From: Celoporthe dispersa
Lineage: Eukaryota; Ascomycota; Sordariomycetes; Diaporthales; Cryphonectriaceae
Direction of reading: 5' to 3'
Length of the DNA stretch: 64,000 nucleotides
NCBI GenBank assembly: GCA_016584495.1
Contig: WAID01000005.1
Span: forward strand, 1,872,501-1,936,500
A program made the translations under genes and the position numbers. A model generated the notes under the pieces. The model searched no databases and was not told where the DNA came from. It worked only from the letters and a program-made list of their open reading frames with translations. Below are positions 1 to 10,899 of this stretch, piece by piece (position 1 is the stretch's first letter; every line of letters begins with the position of its first letter).

Positions 1-790
1 CAAAGATGCTGATGATATCCCCCGGCAGCCCGCCCTTGGGCGAACGCTTGCTGCTCGCGCTGTCATCATCGCCCCCAGTCAGACCTCCAAGGATATTGCC
101 AAAGATACTGATGATATCCCCGGGAATCCCGCCCTTGGGCGAACGCTTGCTGCTCGCGCTGTCATCATCGCCCCCGGTCAGGCCCCCGAGGATATTGCCA
201 AAGATACTGATGATATCCCCGGGAATCCCGCCCTTGGGCGAACGCTTGCTGCTTGCGCTATCATCGTCGCCCCCGGTCAGGCCCCCGAGGATATTGCCAA
301 AGATGCTGATGATATCCCCTGGGATCCCTCCCTTGGGTGATCGCGCGCACATGACGTTTGGCGGGCACTCATCGGGTAGGCGCTGGAACCCATTGAGAAG
401 CTGCTCCCACGACATACCGTCTATGCCCGAGTCTCCCGTCGCCGCCGCGGCCGCGGCCGTCGTCGTGGTGTCGCGGCGCGGGTGGGCACGCTTTGCGCCG
501 AGAGCGCGCTCGCCCCTACCGACGACCGAGTTGCCCCCCTCGCCGGTGACTAGGTCCGGGCCGTAGATCTTGGGCTCGGCGTATAGACCGGGAGGCTGGT
601 AAGCGGCCTGAGTCTCTACCGAGGGCGACAGGAAGGGGAGGCTCTTGATGGGCTCGGGGAACTCGACCATGTCGGGCGGTAGGCCCACGGACGAGGCGAT
701 TGCGGCTTGGGTTGCCACGGGTGAGGCGTAGACGCCTTGTTGGGCCACGAGGGCGGCGAGGGCGGTCCCGAAAACGCCTGTTGTCTGCAT
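1..790 (-). CDS. Secreted Kex2-processed tandem-repeat precursor (KEP / candidate RiPP precursor), 3' end outside window
   Basis: The frame opens at ATG 790-788 and stays open for 263 codons to the window edge. Residues 1-22 look like a signal peptide, hydrophobic and ending VYA before SP. Residues 23-150 are a pro-region with dibasic sites (KR 100-101, RR 105-106), an Ala-rich linker and two Cys (142, 148). From residue 151 a 33-residue unit repeats: 151-183, 184-216, 217-249 and a partial unit from 250. Each unit starts SPKGG(I/L)PGDIISIFG and each complete one ends GGDDDSASSKR, so Kex2 cutting after KR would release near-identical peptides; the first unit follows AR instead. The layout matches fungal Kex2-processed repeat proteins, which include mating pheromones, repellents and dikaritin precursors. 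The unit has no Tyr, unlike classical ustiloxin-type cores. No tailoring gene is visible to its right; the left side is unseen. Product and function are unknown. Confidence 0.82.
   Translation of the reverse strand, partial: MQTTGVFGTALAALVAQQGVYASPVATQAAIASSVGLPPDMVEFPEPIKSLPFLSPSVETQAAYQPPGLYAEPKIYGPDLVTGEGGNSVVGRGERALGAKRAHPRRDTTTTAAAAAATGDSGIDGMSWEQLLNGFQRLPDECPPNVMCARSPKGGIPGDIISIFGNILGGLTGGDDDSASSKRSPKGGIPGDIISIFGNILGGLTGGDDDSASSKRSPKGGIPGDIISIFGNILGGLTGGDDDSASSKRSPKGGLPGDIISIF
2..340 (-). repeat. 99-bp in-frame tandem repeat inside the precursor gene
   Basis: There are three complete 99-bp units (340-242, 241-143, 142-44) and a partial fourth (43-2). They are almost identical at DNA level, differing by scattered, mostly silent changes and one Ile-to-Leu change in the fourth unit. 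The array continues out of the window. Confidence 0.95.
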
Positions 791-3321
791 CTTGTCGTCG
801 GCGGGAAGGTTGGTCCTGGAGAAGAGGAAACAATAGATGAGGTTTACAGGTAAATAGACAATACCAGAGTAGTCCTTGTGGTTGACCAAGAGAATGTTGT
901 GTAGGATCTAATAGCACAATGTGTACTTGCTGCTACCGGAGCGCACGCTGAAGAAATGAGAAAAGCGAGAGACAACTTGCTGCCAGAGCAATTGAAAGCC
1001 TGAGTGAGCGTTTGAGTTCGATGGTGAGGATGAAGATGGAAACAATGAACGACTTGGGACGGCGAGAGTCCCGGTCCTTATACGCGCTCTCACTCGCGTC
1101 CAAAAGCATCTTCGGGTGCTCGACTTGGGCTCATAATTACAGGGCGGCCGCAGGGAGAGCAGCCCATGACAGACGAGCCTTACGAGACCGGCCATGCGAA
1201 TTCACAGTGAAGGTAACCCTCTAGGGACCCGGTCCGGAATGTTCACCACATTCTGGCTGTGTGAGTGTGTGTATGTGGCCTCGTCCGAAACACGGTGACC
1301 GGTTCGAGATCGGGCTACTCCTGCTGAGAAGGGGTTTCTAAAATCCTCAGCAGATTTCCCCAACTTCCTCCCCCTCTCACACACACATTCAAGGGGGTAT
1401 TCTACCAGCTGTTCCAGCTGTACCTCTCGTTGGCCCGGCCCGCCGCTATTAGGGCCCGAGGCTGCCTGTAACGAGGGTGCGAGGGGGTGAGCAGACTCGG
1501 ATAAGCTCGCATAGCGAGTATATAAGCCTCATCCTGTCCTTCTTGGCGTCTTCTTGGCGTAAGACCTTGTAATATTTTCTGGCCCTGAGGTCCGTGTAAC
1601 ATAAGCCAAGTTCACAATTGTGGTTCCCATTCACAGATTTGGGGTTTTTTTAGGTGCCTAGAGTTTGTTATTAGCTATTACTAGCAGCGGAGAAAAGATT
1701 GTTGCGGTAGAGTAGACGGCTCGGCTATGGAATCTAACGGATGCGAGAATTTATCAGCTGAGAAAAGCAATTTCATGAAGGCCTTTGAGAAGGCCTGACC
1801 TTTGTGAAAGGCAGGCCCATTGTTTTCTTTTTTCTTTCGGTCTAGGTTTAGATCTAGTCGAACAAGGCGTGCCAGCGCGGATGCGAACATCAAATACCGA
1901 GCAACTGATGCGATTTGCCAAGAACATTATGAAGTGAAGCCAATTAGGAGGACTGCTCTAACAAGTACACATCAGGCGTGATCGAATTATTGAGAGAGAC
2001 TAGATTCTAGAGAGTATTTTTAAATATGGGGATCTACCCTTTTCAAAAACAGCCCGAGCCCCCCCCCCCCCCTCTTCTCTCTCAACTTCGGTAATCAACA
2101 GAAGATTCTACATGATCATGTGTAATTAGTGGGAAAGGGAGCTCTATGACTATCCTTACGAGGGCTGTTGTTCTCCGTGGTAGAGATGAAGGAATGCGAA
2201 AGCTTGCAGTAATCTGCCAAGCACTCCGCATGCTGGGAAGCTGAGGAAACCCGACGTCCTCTAATGACAGATGCCGTTCAGGTGCTCGGCCTAGATTTCG
2301 ACCAGCTATTTTTGTGCATCGGGTCAGTGTAGCATTAAATAGCCCACTTCTGAATCATACTTGATCTGTTCATTATGCTGCCACAGGTTTGGCCTAGTCA
2401 AGCCTATGCCCAGGTGACGAGGAGGCGTGTCTAATCTTAGAAGGCACTTCGAAGGAACTTCTGAAGATTATGTTAGAGAAGCGGCGCTTCCTGAGTGTCT
2501 ATTTAGGGACATATTACTGAAGATATAAATGTCACAGGGCCATTGGGAACTGCGAACAGCATGACTTGACTCTACACAATGATATGACAATATTCGAGTG
2601 CGCGAATACGGGGCAGGACTCACACATTACTTGGTAAGTAAACTGTCACTACCACTGGAGCTGTAAATGCATACCTAGAGATATAGGCATCGAACTTGAT
2701 ATCGTTCTGACAGGCTAATCATGAGTGTTTCCTTGCTGAACGACAAGATGGCATGACCGGTGACCTCACTTGGTCTCTACGGAGCCGTTACACCGGTTCG
2801 TAGATGATTTATAAGGGCTGCAGGGTTGAATATATGGGAAAGACTGCCTTTAAAACCACCTGATGCATCCATGTATCATATATTGTCTGGCCTGAGTGCA
2901 GGCATAGCGCTGAAGGTGGGAGATCTCACGAGCTACGTGCATATGAGACGTTGTGCAAGAAGGAGAGGAGGGATGACAGGTAGTGAAAAGGCGAAAGGGC
3001 AGTTATTCTACTACTTACCATACAGCCTCAGTCGTCTGCCTCAGTGTTCACGTCGGTACCTGCGCAGATGCGGCCAAGATTGGCGGCTCTCCTCAAGTAA
3101 TGAAGGGGACATACATAGGTAAGTCTTCCGGGTTAGGGTCTCAGAAAGCTGCCTCCCCCGATAGATGCATCTCCCCGAACAAGGTCAGCCCAGTTGGAGA
3201 GAGCTGCTTGCCCCACCATTAATTGCCCGCTCTCAGTCGGCACGGAGCTCAACTGTGTCGCGATTGAACTTCCAATCCCCCACAACCACCACCACTTGGC
3301 AGAGCTTCCCACATCGCCAAG
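791..3321. other. Spacer without a recognisable gene
   Basis: It holds the upstream region of the repeat precursor (minus strand) and of prefoldin subunit 3 (plus strand). It includes a C homopolymer near 2059-2072 and an AT-richer stretch around 1600-2750. The ORFs here are short, lack codon character and match nothing I recognise. No DUF3328/UstYa-like gene is present. Confidence 0.6.
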
Positions 3322-4394
3322 ATGGCAAGCAAGGACAAAGCCGTGGCAATAGGGTAAGCAGGGAACAATACAGAGCGGACTGCAGAAGATGATGTTGGAG
3401 TGCTGACCCAAGTCGCCTGCTGCTATAGCAAAGATGCCCCCACCAACCCCCGAGGCATACCCTATGCGCCGTTTGTCGACAAGGTTGAGGACTATGTGTC
3501 TTCTCGAGCCGAGGTCGAGCCTACGATGGGAAAGTTCCAGGAGATGATTGCGTGAGTCGCCACGCTACAAGATCTCGAGCGGGACAGGCACTGGGGGCCG
3601 CGCAAGGTCCGGTAGAAGGCACAGATTCCTCCTGCAGGGCCTGCGCTCTGCCCCAGACTCTTCCTGCGCCAGGGACGTCTAAACTCGAGAACGGGCAGCC
3701 CAGCTGACACGCGGCGTGTGCACAGGAAATACCAGTTCATGGAATCATCCCTGCAGCGCAAGGCGGCCGGCCTGAACGACAAGATCCCAGACATCCAGAA
3801 GACGCTGGACACAGTCAGGTTTTTGAAGACGAGAACGGTGCGATATCCCCGGCGGCAAGTCATGAACCGAGATCGAGGAACACAGGAGGCTGATGAAGGC
3901 ACAGGCCGAGTCCGACCCAATCGAGACGACGTTCGAGCTGAACGACACATTATTCGCCAAGGCCGAAGTGCCACCAACAGACGAGGTGTACATATGGCTT
4001 GGTGTACGATCCCCTCCCGTCAAACTCCTGTCGAGCTTCCTGAGACAACCGAGGGTGCGTTGCTGAACAGACTTGCAGGCGAACACGATGCTGGCATATC
4101 CCATGGACGAGGCCGAGACACTACTGGATGGGCGGTTGAGCGATGCGAAGAAGAGCCTCGAGAACTGCGAAGAGGACCTAGAATTCCTGAGGGAGCAGAT
4201 CACGGTATGTTTCGACACCTCTCCTCCCCCCCTCTGCCTTCTCCCGCTCTGAGATGACGAGGCTGACTTGTGGATAGACCATGGAGGTTGCAGTAGCCAG
4301 GGTGTACAACTGGGATGTGGTACAGAAGCGCAAAGAGAAGGGTGAAGAGGATGCTGGCACAAAAGATAAGGAGAATGTCAAGTCAGGCGGGTGA
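3322..4394 (+). CDS. PAC10: Prefoldin subunit 3 (VBP1/Pac10/Gim2)
   Basis: An alpha-type subunit of the hexameric prefoldin chaperone, which passes unfolded actin and tubulin to the cytosolic chaperonin. Six exons fit: 3322-3353, 3429-3551, 3726-3837, 3905-4003, 4079-4204, 4278-4394, giving 202 aa, the usual family size. Exon 2 carries NPRGIPYAPFVD, exon 3 the coiled-coil start KYQFMESSLQRKAAGL and DKIPDIQKTLDTVRFLK, exon 4 the beta-hairpin TTFELNDTLFAKAEV, and exons 5-6 the second coiled coil with EDLEFLREQITTMEVA and ARVYNWDVVQKRK. Phases agree at every junction. The intron after KTRT (3838-3904) is least certain, because its donor is GTGCGA and other acceptors exist. Long charged ends typical of the subunit are present. 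Confidence 0.9.
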
Positions 4395-5819
4395 GACAGT
4401 CCACGAGATTGGACCCCTGACAGAGACAAATCTGTTCCGACATGGCGGACAATTTTCATCCATGACGCCCTCGAGATGTTATGGCGAAATGAGAGGCACA
4501 AGACCCCTGAAATGTGTATCACAAGTGATCTTCAGTATTGTGAAGGACATCTTCAGGAATGCCATACATAGCGTCAGATGAGAGTTCCCAAGGGAACGGA
4601 ATGAATGCAAATCATGAGGACGTCAAGTCATCTTGTTGGTATCATGGCTACTGATCTCCTCTGGTCTGGCGTGGTGTCTAGGCTGATCACTGCTTGGGGA
4701 TTGTCAAGTACCAAGATTGACGTCATCCTGCCTGGTGACAACTGTGCTGTGATTAGGAAGCACCTGGACATGCGGAGCCTGGCACCTGTTCATCTGATGC
4801 TGGGACCCAGAAGATGCTAAGTCTCTTGGGATTGGATCCAAGTGTTGTTAGCCAAAGTGATGACCTGTCGTGTGTTCTATAAACATAACCTTGAAACATC
4901 CTAATAAGCTGACAATTCGTCTTCCCATGCAAGGCGGGGCCCCCAACTCTGCCTTGAAATAATGAGAAGCATATCACATGTGCCACATTCCAGGACCCTG
5001 AATGGAGGAGGATTGGAGGGGTAGTGAGTGAGGCCTGGGTCTGAAGCAAGATATATATGGATCGGCTCACCGCATGTTTATGTTTTTTTTTTTGGGGGGG
5101 GAATAAAGATATGCACAGCTTGCACAGACAACTCCTTGGTATGATGCATAGCAGAGATGGTCACACTTGGGAAAAGACAAAAGAGAAAGAAAGGAAAAAA
5201 TAAATAAATAGGGGCTGCAATAGTGAATCTTGCAAAGCTTGTGAATTGGGACCAAAACCATGGCAGCATATGTTGTTTAGGGTCTGCCTGCACTCTGTTT
5301 TGGACAGGCTTGGCTGGTTGTGAGCAGACCCATGTTATGTTGTTTAGTAGTGTGCGCTTACAGCGAGGGAGAGGCCTGTGTGGTGGTTGGGTGGCAACAT
5401 TGGCAACGCTTTAGTGTGTGGACACCGCCTGTAATCTTAGTATGACGAAGGCTAGACACGGCTAGATCCCCTCCGCCTCCCCACCAACAAGCCAGCATCA
5501 CAGACAGGGCTGTGGATTAAATAGGAGACCCGCATCGTGGAAGCTGTGTTTCCCTCATCTCCACTGCACCCACCCCTTGGTGATCTTTCTGGACAACTGT
5601 GTCTCTTAGGCCCCTTTTGATCTCTCACTACCACTATAGATCTATTTTCAGGCCTGCAGTCAAGAGAGGAAGAAAAAAAAAAAGAGAAAAAAACAAAGAT
5701 ACACCACCTCTTCTTCCTCTTCATCCTAACACTTCCCACTTCCTTTTTCCACCTACACTCTCTTTGCTTCCCACCGTCAACACTCAGACTTCCCCCGGCT
5801 GCCTAGGAAATACGTCAAC
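4395..5819. other. Spacer between PAC10 and SEC14
   Basis: It holds the PAC10 3' region and the SEC14 promoter/leader. Pyrimidine-rich tracts lie at about 5690-5800 just before the SEC14 ATG. No coding signal is seen. Confidence 0.6.
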
Positions 5820-7222
5820 ATGGCTGAGACGAACACTGGAGATATGCAGCTCGACCCCAAGTACGACGACTATGACTTCCCCGTCGTCGCCCCTGTCAAG
5901 CAGGATGGCCACCCTGGCCACTTGACGCCTGAGCAGACGGAGAAGGTCAAGCAGCTGCGCGCCTCGCTCGAGCAGAAGGGCTACACCGAGCGCCTCGACA
6001 CCCTCACGCTGGTACGTTGCTGTCCCCAGGAGAGATCAAGACGGCCCGGCAAGACTCTTTGGTGGCTAACACGGGCGATGTCTACACAGCTCCGATTCCT
6101 GCGCGCGCGCAAGTTCGATCTGGTTGCCACCGAGACCATGTGAGACCTCCTTTCCCCTTTGGCGAGAGACAAGACATACCGGAGACGGCCAGACAAAGCT
6201 GTGAGACGACCAGGAGATGGAGGTGTTGACACTGCCGCCTAGGTTCGTCAACGCCGAGAAGTGGCGGAAAGACACCAAGCTGGACGAGCTCCTGCCCACG
6301 TGGGAATACCCCGAGAAGGAGGCCATATTCAAGTACTACCCGCAGTACTACCACAAGACCGACAATGTATGTTTCCCTCATGTCATGGAAAGATCAGCCA
6401 GCCCGCGCACCTCGCGCGGAGATGTCAAGCGGTCCGGTGCGGCCGACATGCAGCAGAACCAGTAGCTAACGTTCCCCCCCTTTCCCCCCCTCCCCCCTCT
6501 CACAGGACGGCCGACCAGTCTACATCGAGCAGCTGGGCAACGTCGACATCACCGCGATGAACAAGATCACCACCTCGGAGCGCATGCTGACCAACCTGGC
6601 CGTCGAGTACGAGCGCGTGGCCGACCCGCGGCTGCCCGCCTGCTCGCGCAAGTCCGGCCACCTCCTCGAGACGTGCTGCACGATCATGGACCTCAAGGGC
6701 GTGGGCCTGGGCAAGGCGCCCTCCGTGTACGGCTACCTGAAGGCGGCGTCCAACATGAGCCAGAACTACTACCCGGAGCGCCTGGGCAAGCTGTTCGTCA
6801 TCAACTCCCCCTGGGGCTTCTCCACCGTCTGGTCCGTCGTCAAGGGCTGGATCGACCCCGTCACCGTCCAGAAGATCCACATCCTCGGCAGCGGGTACCA
6901 GAAGGAGCTGCTGCAGCACGTGCCCAAGGAGAGCCTCCCCAAGGCCTTCGGCGGCACCTGCGAGTGCGAGGGCGGCTGCATGTTCAGCGACATGGGCCCG
7001 TGGACGGACCCGGCGTATGCCAAGCCCCCCAAGTGGGAGAAGAAGGCGGGCGATGCGGCTATCGAGGCCAAGAAGGACGACCCTGCGCCCGCGCCTGAGG
7101 CCGCCAAGGAGGTGCAGGAGGAGGAGCAGGCGGCTGCGCAAGCCCCGTCGCGGCGGCGGAGGAGGACGGCGCCAAGGCCGACGCGCCCGCTGCCGCATAA
7201 ACGACATGTCTGTATCTGTTGA
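5820..7222 (+). CDS. SEC14: Sec14-type phosphatidylinositol/phosphatidylcholine transfer protein
   Basis: A cytosolic/Golgi lipid-transfer protein that couples PC and PI metabolism to vesicle budding. Exons: 5820-6011, 6090-6139, 6243-6366, 6506-7222. The N-terminal CRAL-TRIO-N helices contain GHLTPEQTEKVKQLRASL and LRFLRARKFD. The CRAL-TRIO lipid pocket follows, with DGRPVYIEQLG, SERMLTNLAVEYE, CTIMDLKGVGL, YYPERLGKLFVINSPWGF and FGGTCECEGGC. The ATG lies in the context ACATGGC after a pyrimidine-rich leader. Near 7155-7158 (CCCC) the downstream frame one base over reads VAAAEEDGAKADAPAAA then TAA at 7198-7200, a natural acidic/Ala tail, whereas the literal frame runs into an Arg-rich tail ending at 7222. 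A missing C is the likely cause. Confidence 0.93.
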
Positions 7223-7810
7223 ATATCGAGCGGCCTATGGGGATGGATAGAGGGAGAACGGGGAGTCGGGGCAACACGTGTGATATGAGGGCTAGTGCGC
7301 ATACGCAACACGGTGGTGACCATGGCCGGCATAGAGCATTGCAAGGTAGTGATGTAATATGTGGCATTACAAGCTGCCCTGCCTTTTATAATCCTTGAAT
7401 ACAAAAAAAAAAACGGGATACGGTCAAGTTCATAGACTGGGCTGTCTACTACTCTCATGCTGCATGCACAATTCATTTGGAGCCAATTGTGTGAATTTAG
7501 CGGCCAACAAGCCTCTTAGAGTCCTGTATTCCTTTTCTTTCCTTTTTTTCTTTCTTTCTAGAGTATCTAATCTCACACACAAGATGTCGCTGACGCCTCT
7601 TGTCTGGACATGGGACTGACTGCCTGGCCATGTCACCCCTTTCTCACACGTAAAATCCTGACACCCATCACAGGTGCCACCCTGGTATCATATGCCAAAG
7701 AACACCCCCCACCCCCCCTCTCGAAAATTGACCACCAACGCCAGGAACGCCCACAGATGCTCGCAAAAGGGTTTCGTCGTCTCGCCCGCCCTGTCACACG
7801 CCTCCTCTCA
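7223..7810. other. Convergent 3' spacer (SEC14 / MIS14)
   Basis: About 590 bp between two converging genes. It contains A- and T-rich tracts and no coding signal. Confidence 0.6.
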
Positions 7811-8761
7811 CTACCTCTCCGTGACAACATACTCCCCTGCGACCCTCGCCCTCTCCATCTTGGCCACGACAGCCGGCATCTCCCTCTTCAGCCGCCCGAG
7901 CGTATCGACAACCCCTGCATATCCACGCCGGACATCATCCTGCCGTTCCACCCGGCCCAGCCCGTCTAGCATGGCCTTGTTGTTGGTACTGGCGGCGGCG
8001 GGCTTTTCTGTCCCCTCCTCTTCCGCCCCGGCCTCCTTCTCTGCCCCGCCTGGGGCTGTTCCAGCCGCAGCCAGAACGGCCGCCTGCTCCCTCGCCTCCC
8101 CGAGTGCTGCCTCGTCGGCCTTGACGCCCTCCCAGAACCCGTCCGCGTACGCCCTCGCCGCGGCGGCGGGCACTCTGCGTTTCAGCGCGGCGATCTCCCG
8201 CATCAGGTCTTCTTCCTCGCGCGCGAGGTCCTCGAGGCGGGCGCGCTTGCGGGCGTCGAAGGGCTCGTACTGGACCTCGGGGCCTGTGCTGTCGCCGGCC
8301 GACCTGTTTGCTGCTTTAGAGGTGGAGGAGTTGGGGTCGGAGAGGTACACGGCGGGGAAGGTGCGCGCGTCGAGCTCGAAGCCGTTGATGGAGAGGTTGG
8401 GGGCCGCGAGGGTGAAGGTCTGGTGGATGTACTGTTGTTTTCATTGATTTTTGTAGGGTGTTAGTCACTTGCGTGGCGCGTACAGATTTCATATGTGCCA
8501 GACGGGACCGAGAGAATGGTGGGGTGGGTAAGGAGAGAAAAGAGGCGCGCGGGTGGGTAGGTGTGTATCTTGGGCTGTACAAACATCGTTGACCATGCCT
8601 TCGATCCTCACGCGCAGCTCGTCCTCCTGTGCATCGTCCCCCTCGACAGGCGGGAACGCAGCGCCGATGTGTTCTGCCGCGGCGCGTCGCACGTTGTTGA
8701 TCAGGTACGTCAGGTCCTCTGGGGACTGCAGCTCGATCTTGCGGTGTGCGCTGCCGTCCAT
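7811..8761 (-). CDS. MIS14: Kinetochore MIND/Mis12-complex subunit Mis14/Nsl1
   Basis: A subunit of the MIND (Mtw1/Mis12) complex, which links centromeric chromatin to the Ndc80 microtubule coupler. Two exons, 8761-8585 and 8431-7811, give 265 aa. The family signature is at the N-terminus: HRKIELQSPEDLTYLINNVRRAA, then RIEGMVND and, across the intron, YIHQTFTLAAPNLSINGFEL. The rest is mainly coiled coil (ARKRARLEDLAREEEDLMREIAALKRRVP) with an acidic/Ala-rich insert and a final helix around DTLGRLKREMPAVVAKMERA. The intron starts GTTTGT and ends CAACAG, phase 0. It converges on SEC14. No frame problems are seen. Confidence 0.87.
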
Positions 8762-10274
8762 TGTGCCGTTGTTATTGGTTTTACTGCTGCTGCCTGGGAG
8801 TGTCGAGGATGAGCCCGAGGTTTGTTGTTGCTGCTGCTGCTGTTGCTCTTCTAGGATCTTTTTTGTACGAGGAGCGCCTTCGAGCCGGCTTGTTCATTTC
8901 AACTCCAACTATATAAACTTGGGACGAAAAGAAGAAGTAAGTATATGTAATGTTTGGACCGCGCAGGCTCGAGGTCTTGAGCGACAGAATAGTATAAAGC
9001 TATGTAACCTCAAGAAAAAGAAGCAAGAATGGACGGGTGTTCTTCCTTTTCCCGTCTGTCGCCCCAGTCCCTGAAGACTAGATGGTAGTGACATATACGA
9101 TAGTACAACCACCACCACAAACACAGCATGCACTACTCTTAGTTAGCGGTGGCTTACCGCGAAGCGCGTCGAGAAATATGGTCCGTGCCCCATCTTCGTC
9201 CTTCCCCACCCCACTGAGTGTGTCGGCCCCCCCTTATCGGCAACCGCGGGGCATCCTTATCAGCCAGGCAAACAACGAACCCCCCCCCCGGGGCCTGAAA
9301 GTGGTTGCATGTCATGTTGCACCAAAACGTCTCCACTGCACGGATAGCGCATGTGCTATCCCATGTAGTACAGAGCAGCCCAGCCCGACCTCCTGTATCC
9401 GTCGGACAGGGCGATATGGCAGGTCTCGTTGAGCTCGAGCTTATTTTGTGAGGCGAGGAGGAGCCCCTGGTAAGCCTTACATCCAGTGAAATTGGTGGGT
9501 GGGTAGGGGTTCTGACCACTGCTCTCATCTTGAGCTTGCGGAGGTGACGACGCAGCACACGCGGGCCGGCTCCGCTGGTCTTGTCCTGGGGAGCATTGTA
9601 AGATTGCGACTGGATGGCCCAGCATAGCCTCACGCACGTGGGATCAGAGGAGAGCTTGCAGTGATCAGTCTGTCCATAAAGAAGCACGAAATGAGTGAAA
9701 GATGTGATACTCTAGGCCGTTCCAAAGAAAAAAAAAGAAAAGAAAGAAAAGAAAGAAAATTGACCTTACACCCCCCAGGCCGGTGATCATGCCATGGTGA
9801 TGCCGCCAGTCTCCTCCCCCTTGGTGTCCTGCTGCTCCCTCATGTATCCATGCCCCCAAAAAAGAAGCAAAAAGAAAAGGAAAAACGCCCTGTCCAATAA
9901 TCTCTTATGGCACCTTAAGCATACAGCGAGAGAAGTGAAAACCGATGCCTGCCGGACCTGAATTGTGAGGGGACAGGAACGATAGTACCAAGAGACTCCC
10001 GGCTTCCGTTCGGTGGAAACAAGAACATAAAAAGAAGAAAAAAAGAAAGAAACCCTGTTCCCTTTGCTATGGAGAATGATGTATGTACGCCTTGCCCAGC
10101 CTCCCAACCTGTCATATAGCGAATCGTGATGTTGCCCCCAAGAGTACGATGTGAAAGACGAGCCGACCGTTGCGCCTGGAGGAAGGAAATGGTTCGCCAG
10201 AGGAATCCTGTTCTAGACTACTACAGCGGTAGGAAACGTCGGGAGAGAAGCCCGGTCCGAGTCCCGGCTCTTAT
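8762..10274. other. Spacer without a recognisable gene
   Basis: It holds the MIS14 upstream region, with a CTG/TTG-rich tract at about 8820-8850, and the 3' side of the next minus-strand gene. The minus-strand reading at 9356-9637 looks mildly protein-like but has no motif, no credible start and no spliced extension I could support. Confidence 0.5.
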
Positions 10275-10899
10275 CTAGTTTCCATCGGGAAACCACTTTC
10301 GACGCTCGTCGTCGCTGACTATGATCTCGACAACGGGCTCTCGTCGGTTCTCGAGCGGCACGTAGTCGACGTCGATGTAGGAAGGCAGGAAAATCTCGGG
10401 ATTCCAGGCAAAGCCCTGGCTCGAGGAGAGATAGGAGATCTGCGGTGTTGGTGAGGACCAGGTCAGCTTCGAGTGCCACCAGCAACCCCATCCACTGCGC
10501 TTTTCAGATAGAGAGTAACTCACCAGACGAGGGGGACCATCCGGATCGCCAACATTGATCGTAGTGGCCTCAGATTTGGAAATCGCGGGGCCTACCACAG
10601 TTCATGTGTCAGTCTATCGCGGGACGGCAGGAACGGTACGGTGTGGGGTGCCGGATGCTGGAGGGTGGTAGGACAGGACAGGACACAGCGGAAAGGGTGG
10701 AAATACTCAGGAGGCTTGGTCGACGCTCATGCACGGCCTTCTTCTTCTGGGCAGCCTTGGACGGTGTAGCAGAGGAAGGCGGTTGAGGGGACATGGAGTA
10801 GGTCGAGGACGAGGAGCTCAAGGGGCTCTGCTCCTTGGCACAGTGCTGACGGGTCTCATAGACCTTGGCAGGGATCTTGATAGACGACGGCGTGGACAT
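10275..10899 (-). CDS. Small conserved-looking protein of unknown function
   Basis: Three exons with matching phases give 141 aa: 10899-10707, 10591-10524, 10439-10275. Introns begin GTATTT and GTGAGT and end GGTAG and CCGCAG, with a GACTGAC branch in the first and CTGACC in the second, which is strong support for a real gene. The N-terminal half is Ser/Pro-rich low complexity followed by a Lys-rich patch (KAAQKKKAVHERR). The C-terminal half is ordered: DPDGPPRLISYLSSSQGFAW, PEIFLPSYIDVDY and an acidic end. I do not recognise the family and assign no function. The ATG at 10899 is the first in frame. Confidence 0.72.

Noticed and set aside
1..340. CRISPR-like or satellite array
   Set aside because: The 99-bp units are directly adjacent, coding and in frame, in a eukaryotic genome; there are no spacers.
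330..420. Possible intron in the repeat precursor (GTATGT near 418)
   Set aside because: No branch site and no good acceptor, and the frame reads straight through into the repeats.
6..566. Repetitive plus-strand ORF at the left edge
   Set aside because: It is the reverse reading of the Kex2-repeat gene. It lacks a signal peptide or sensible composition, whereas the minus strand has signal peptide, dibasic sites and in-frame repeats.
1290..1330. Second tRNA-like B box (GGTTCGAGATC)
   Set aside because: It lacks the conserved CC and any cloverleaf pairing.
9154..9687. Minus-strand ORFs in the MIS14 upstream spacer
   Set aside because: One segment looks mildly protein-like, but there is no start, splice support or recognisable motif.
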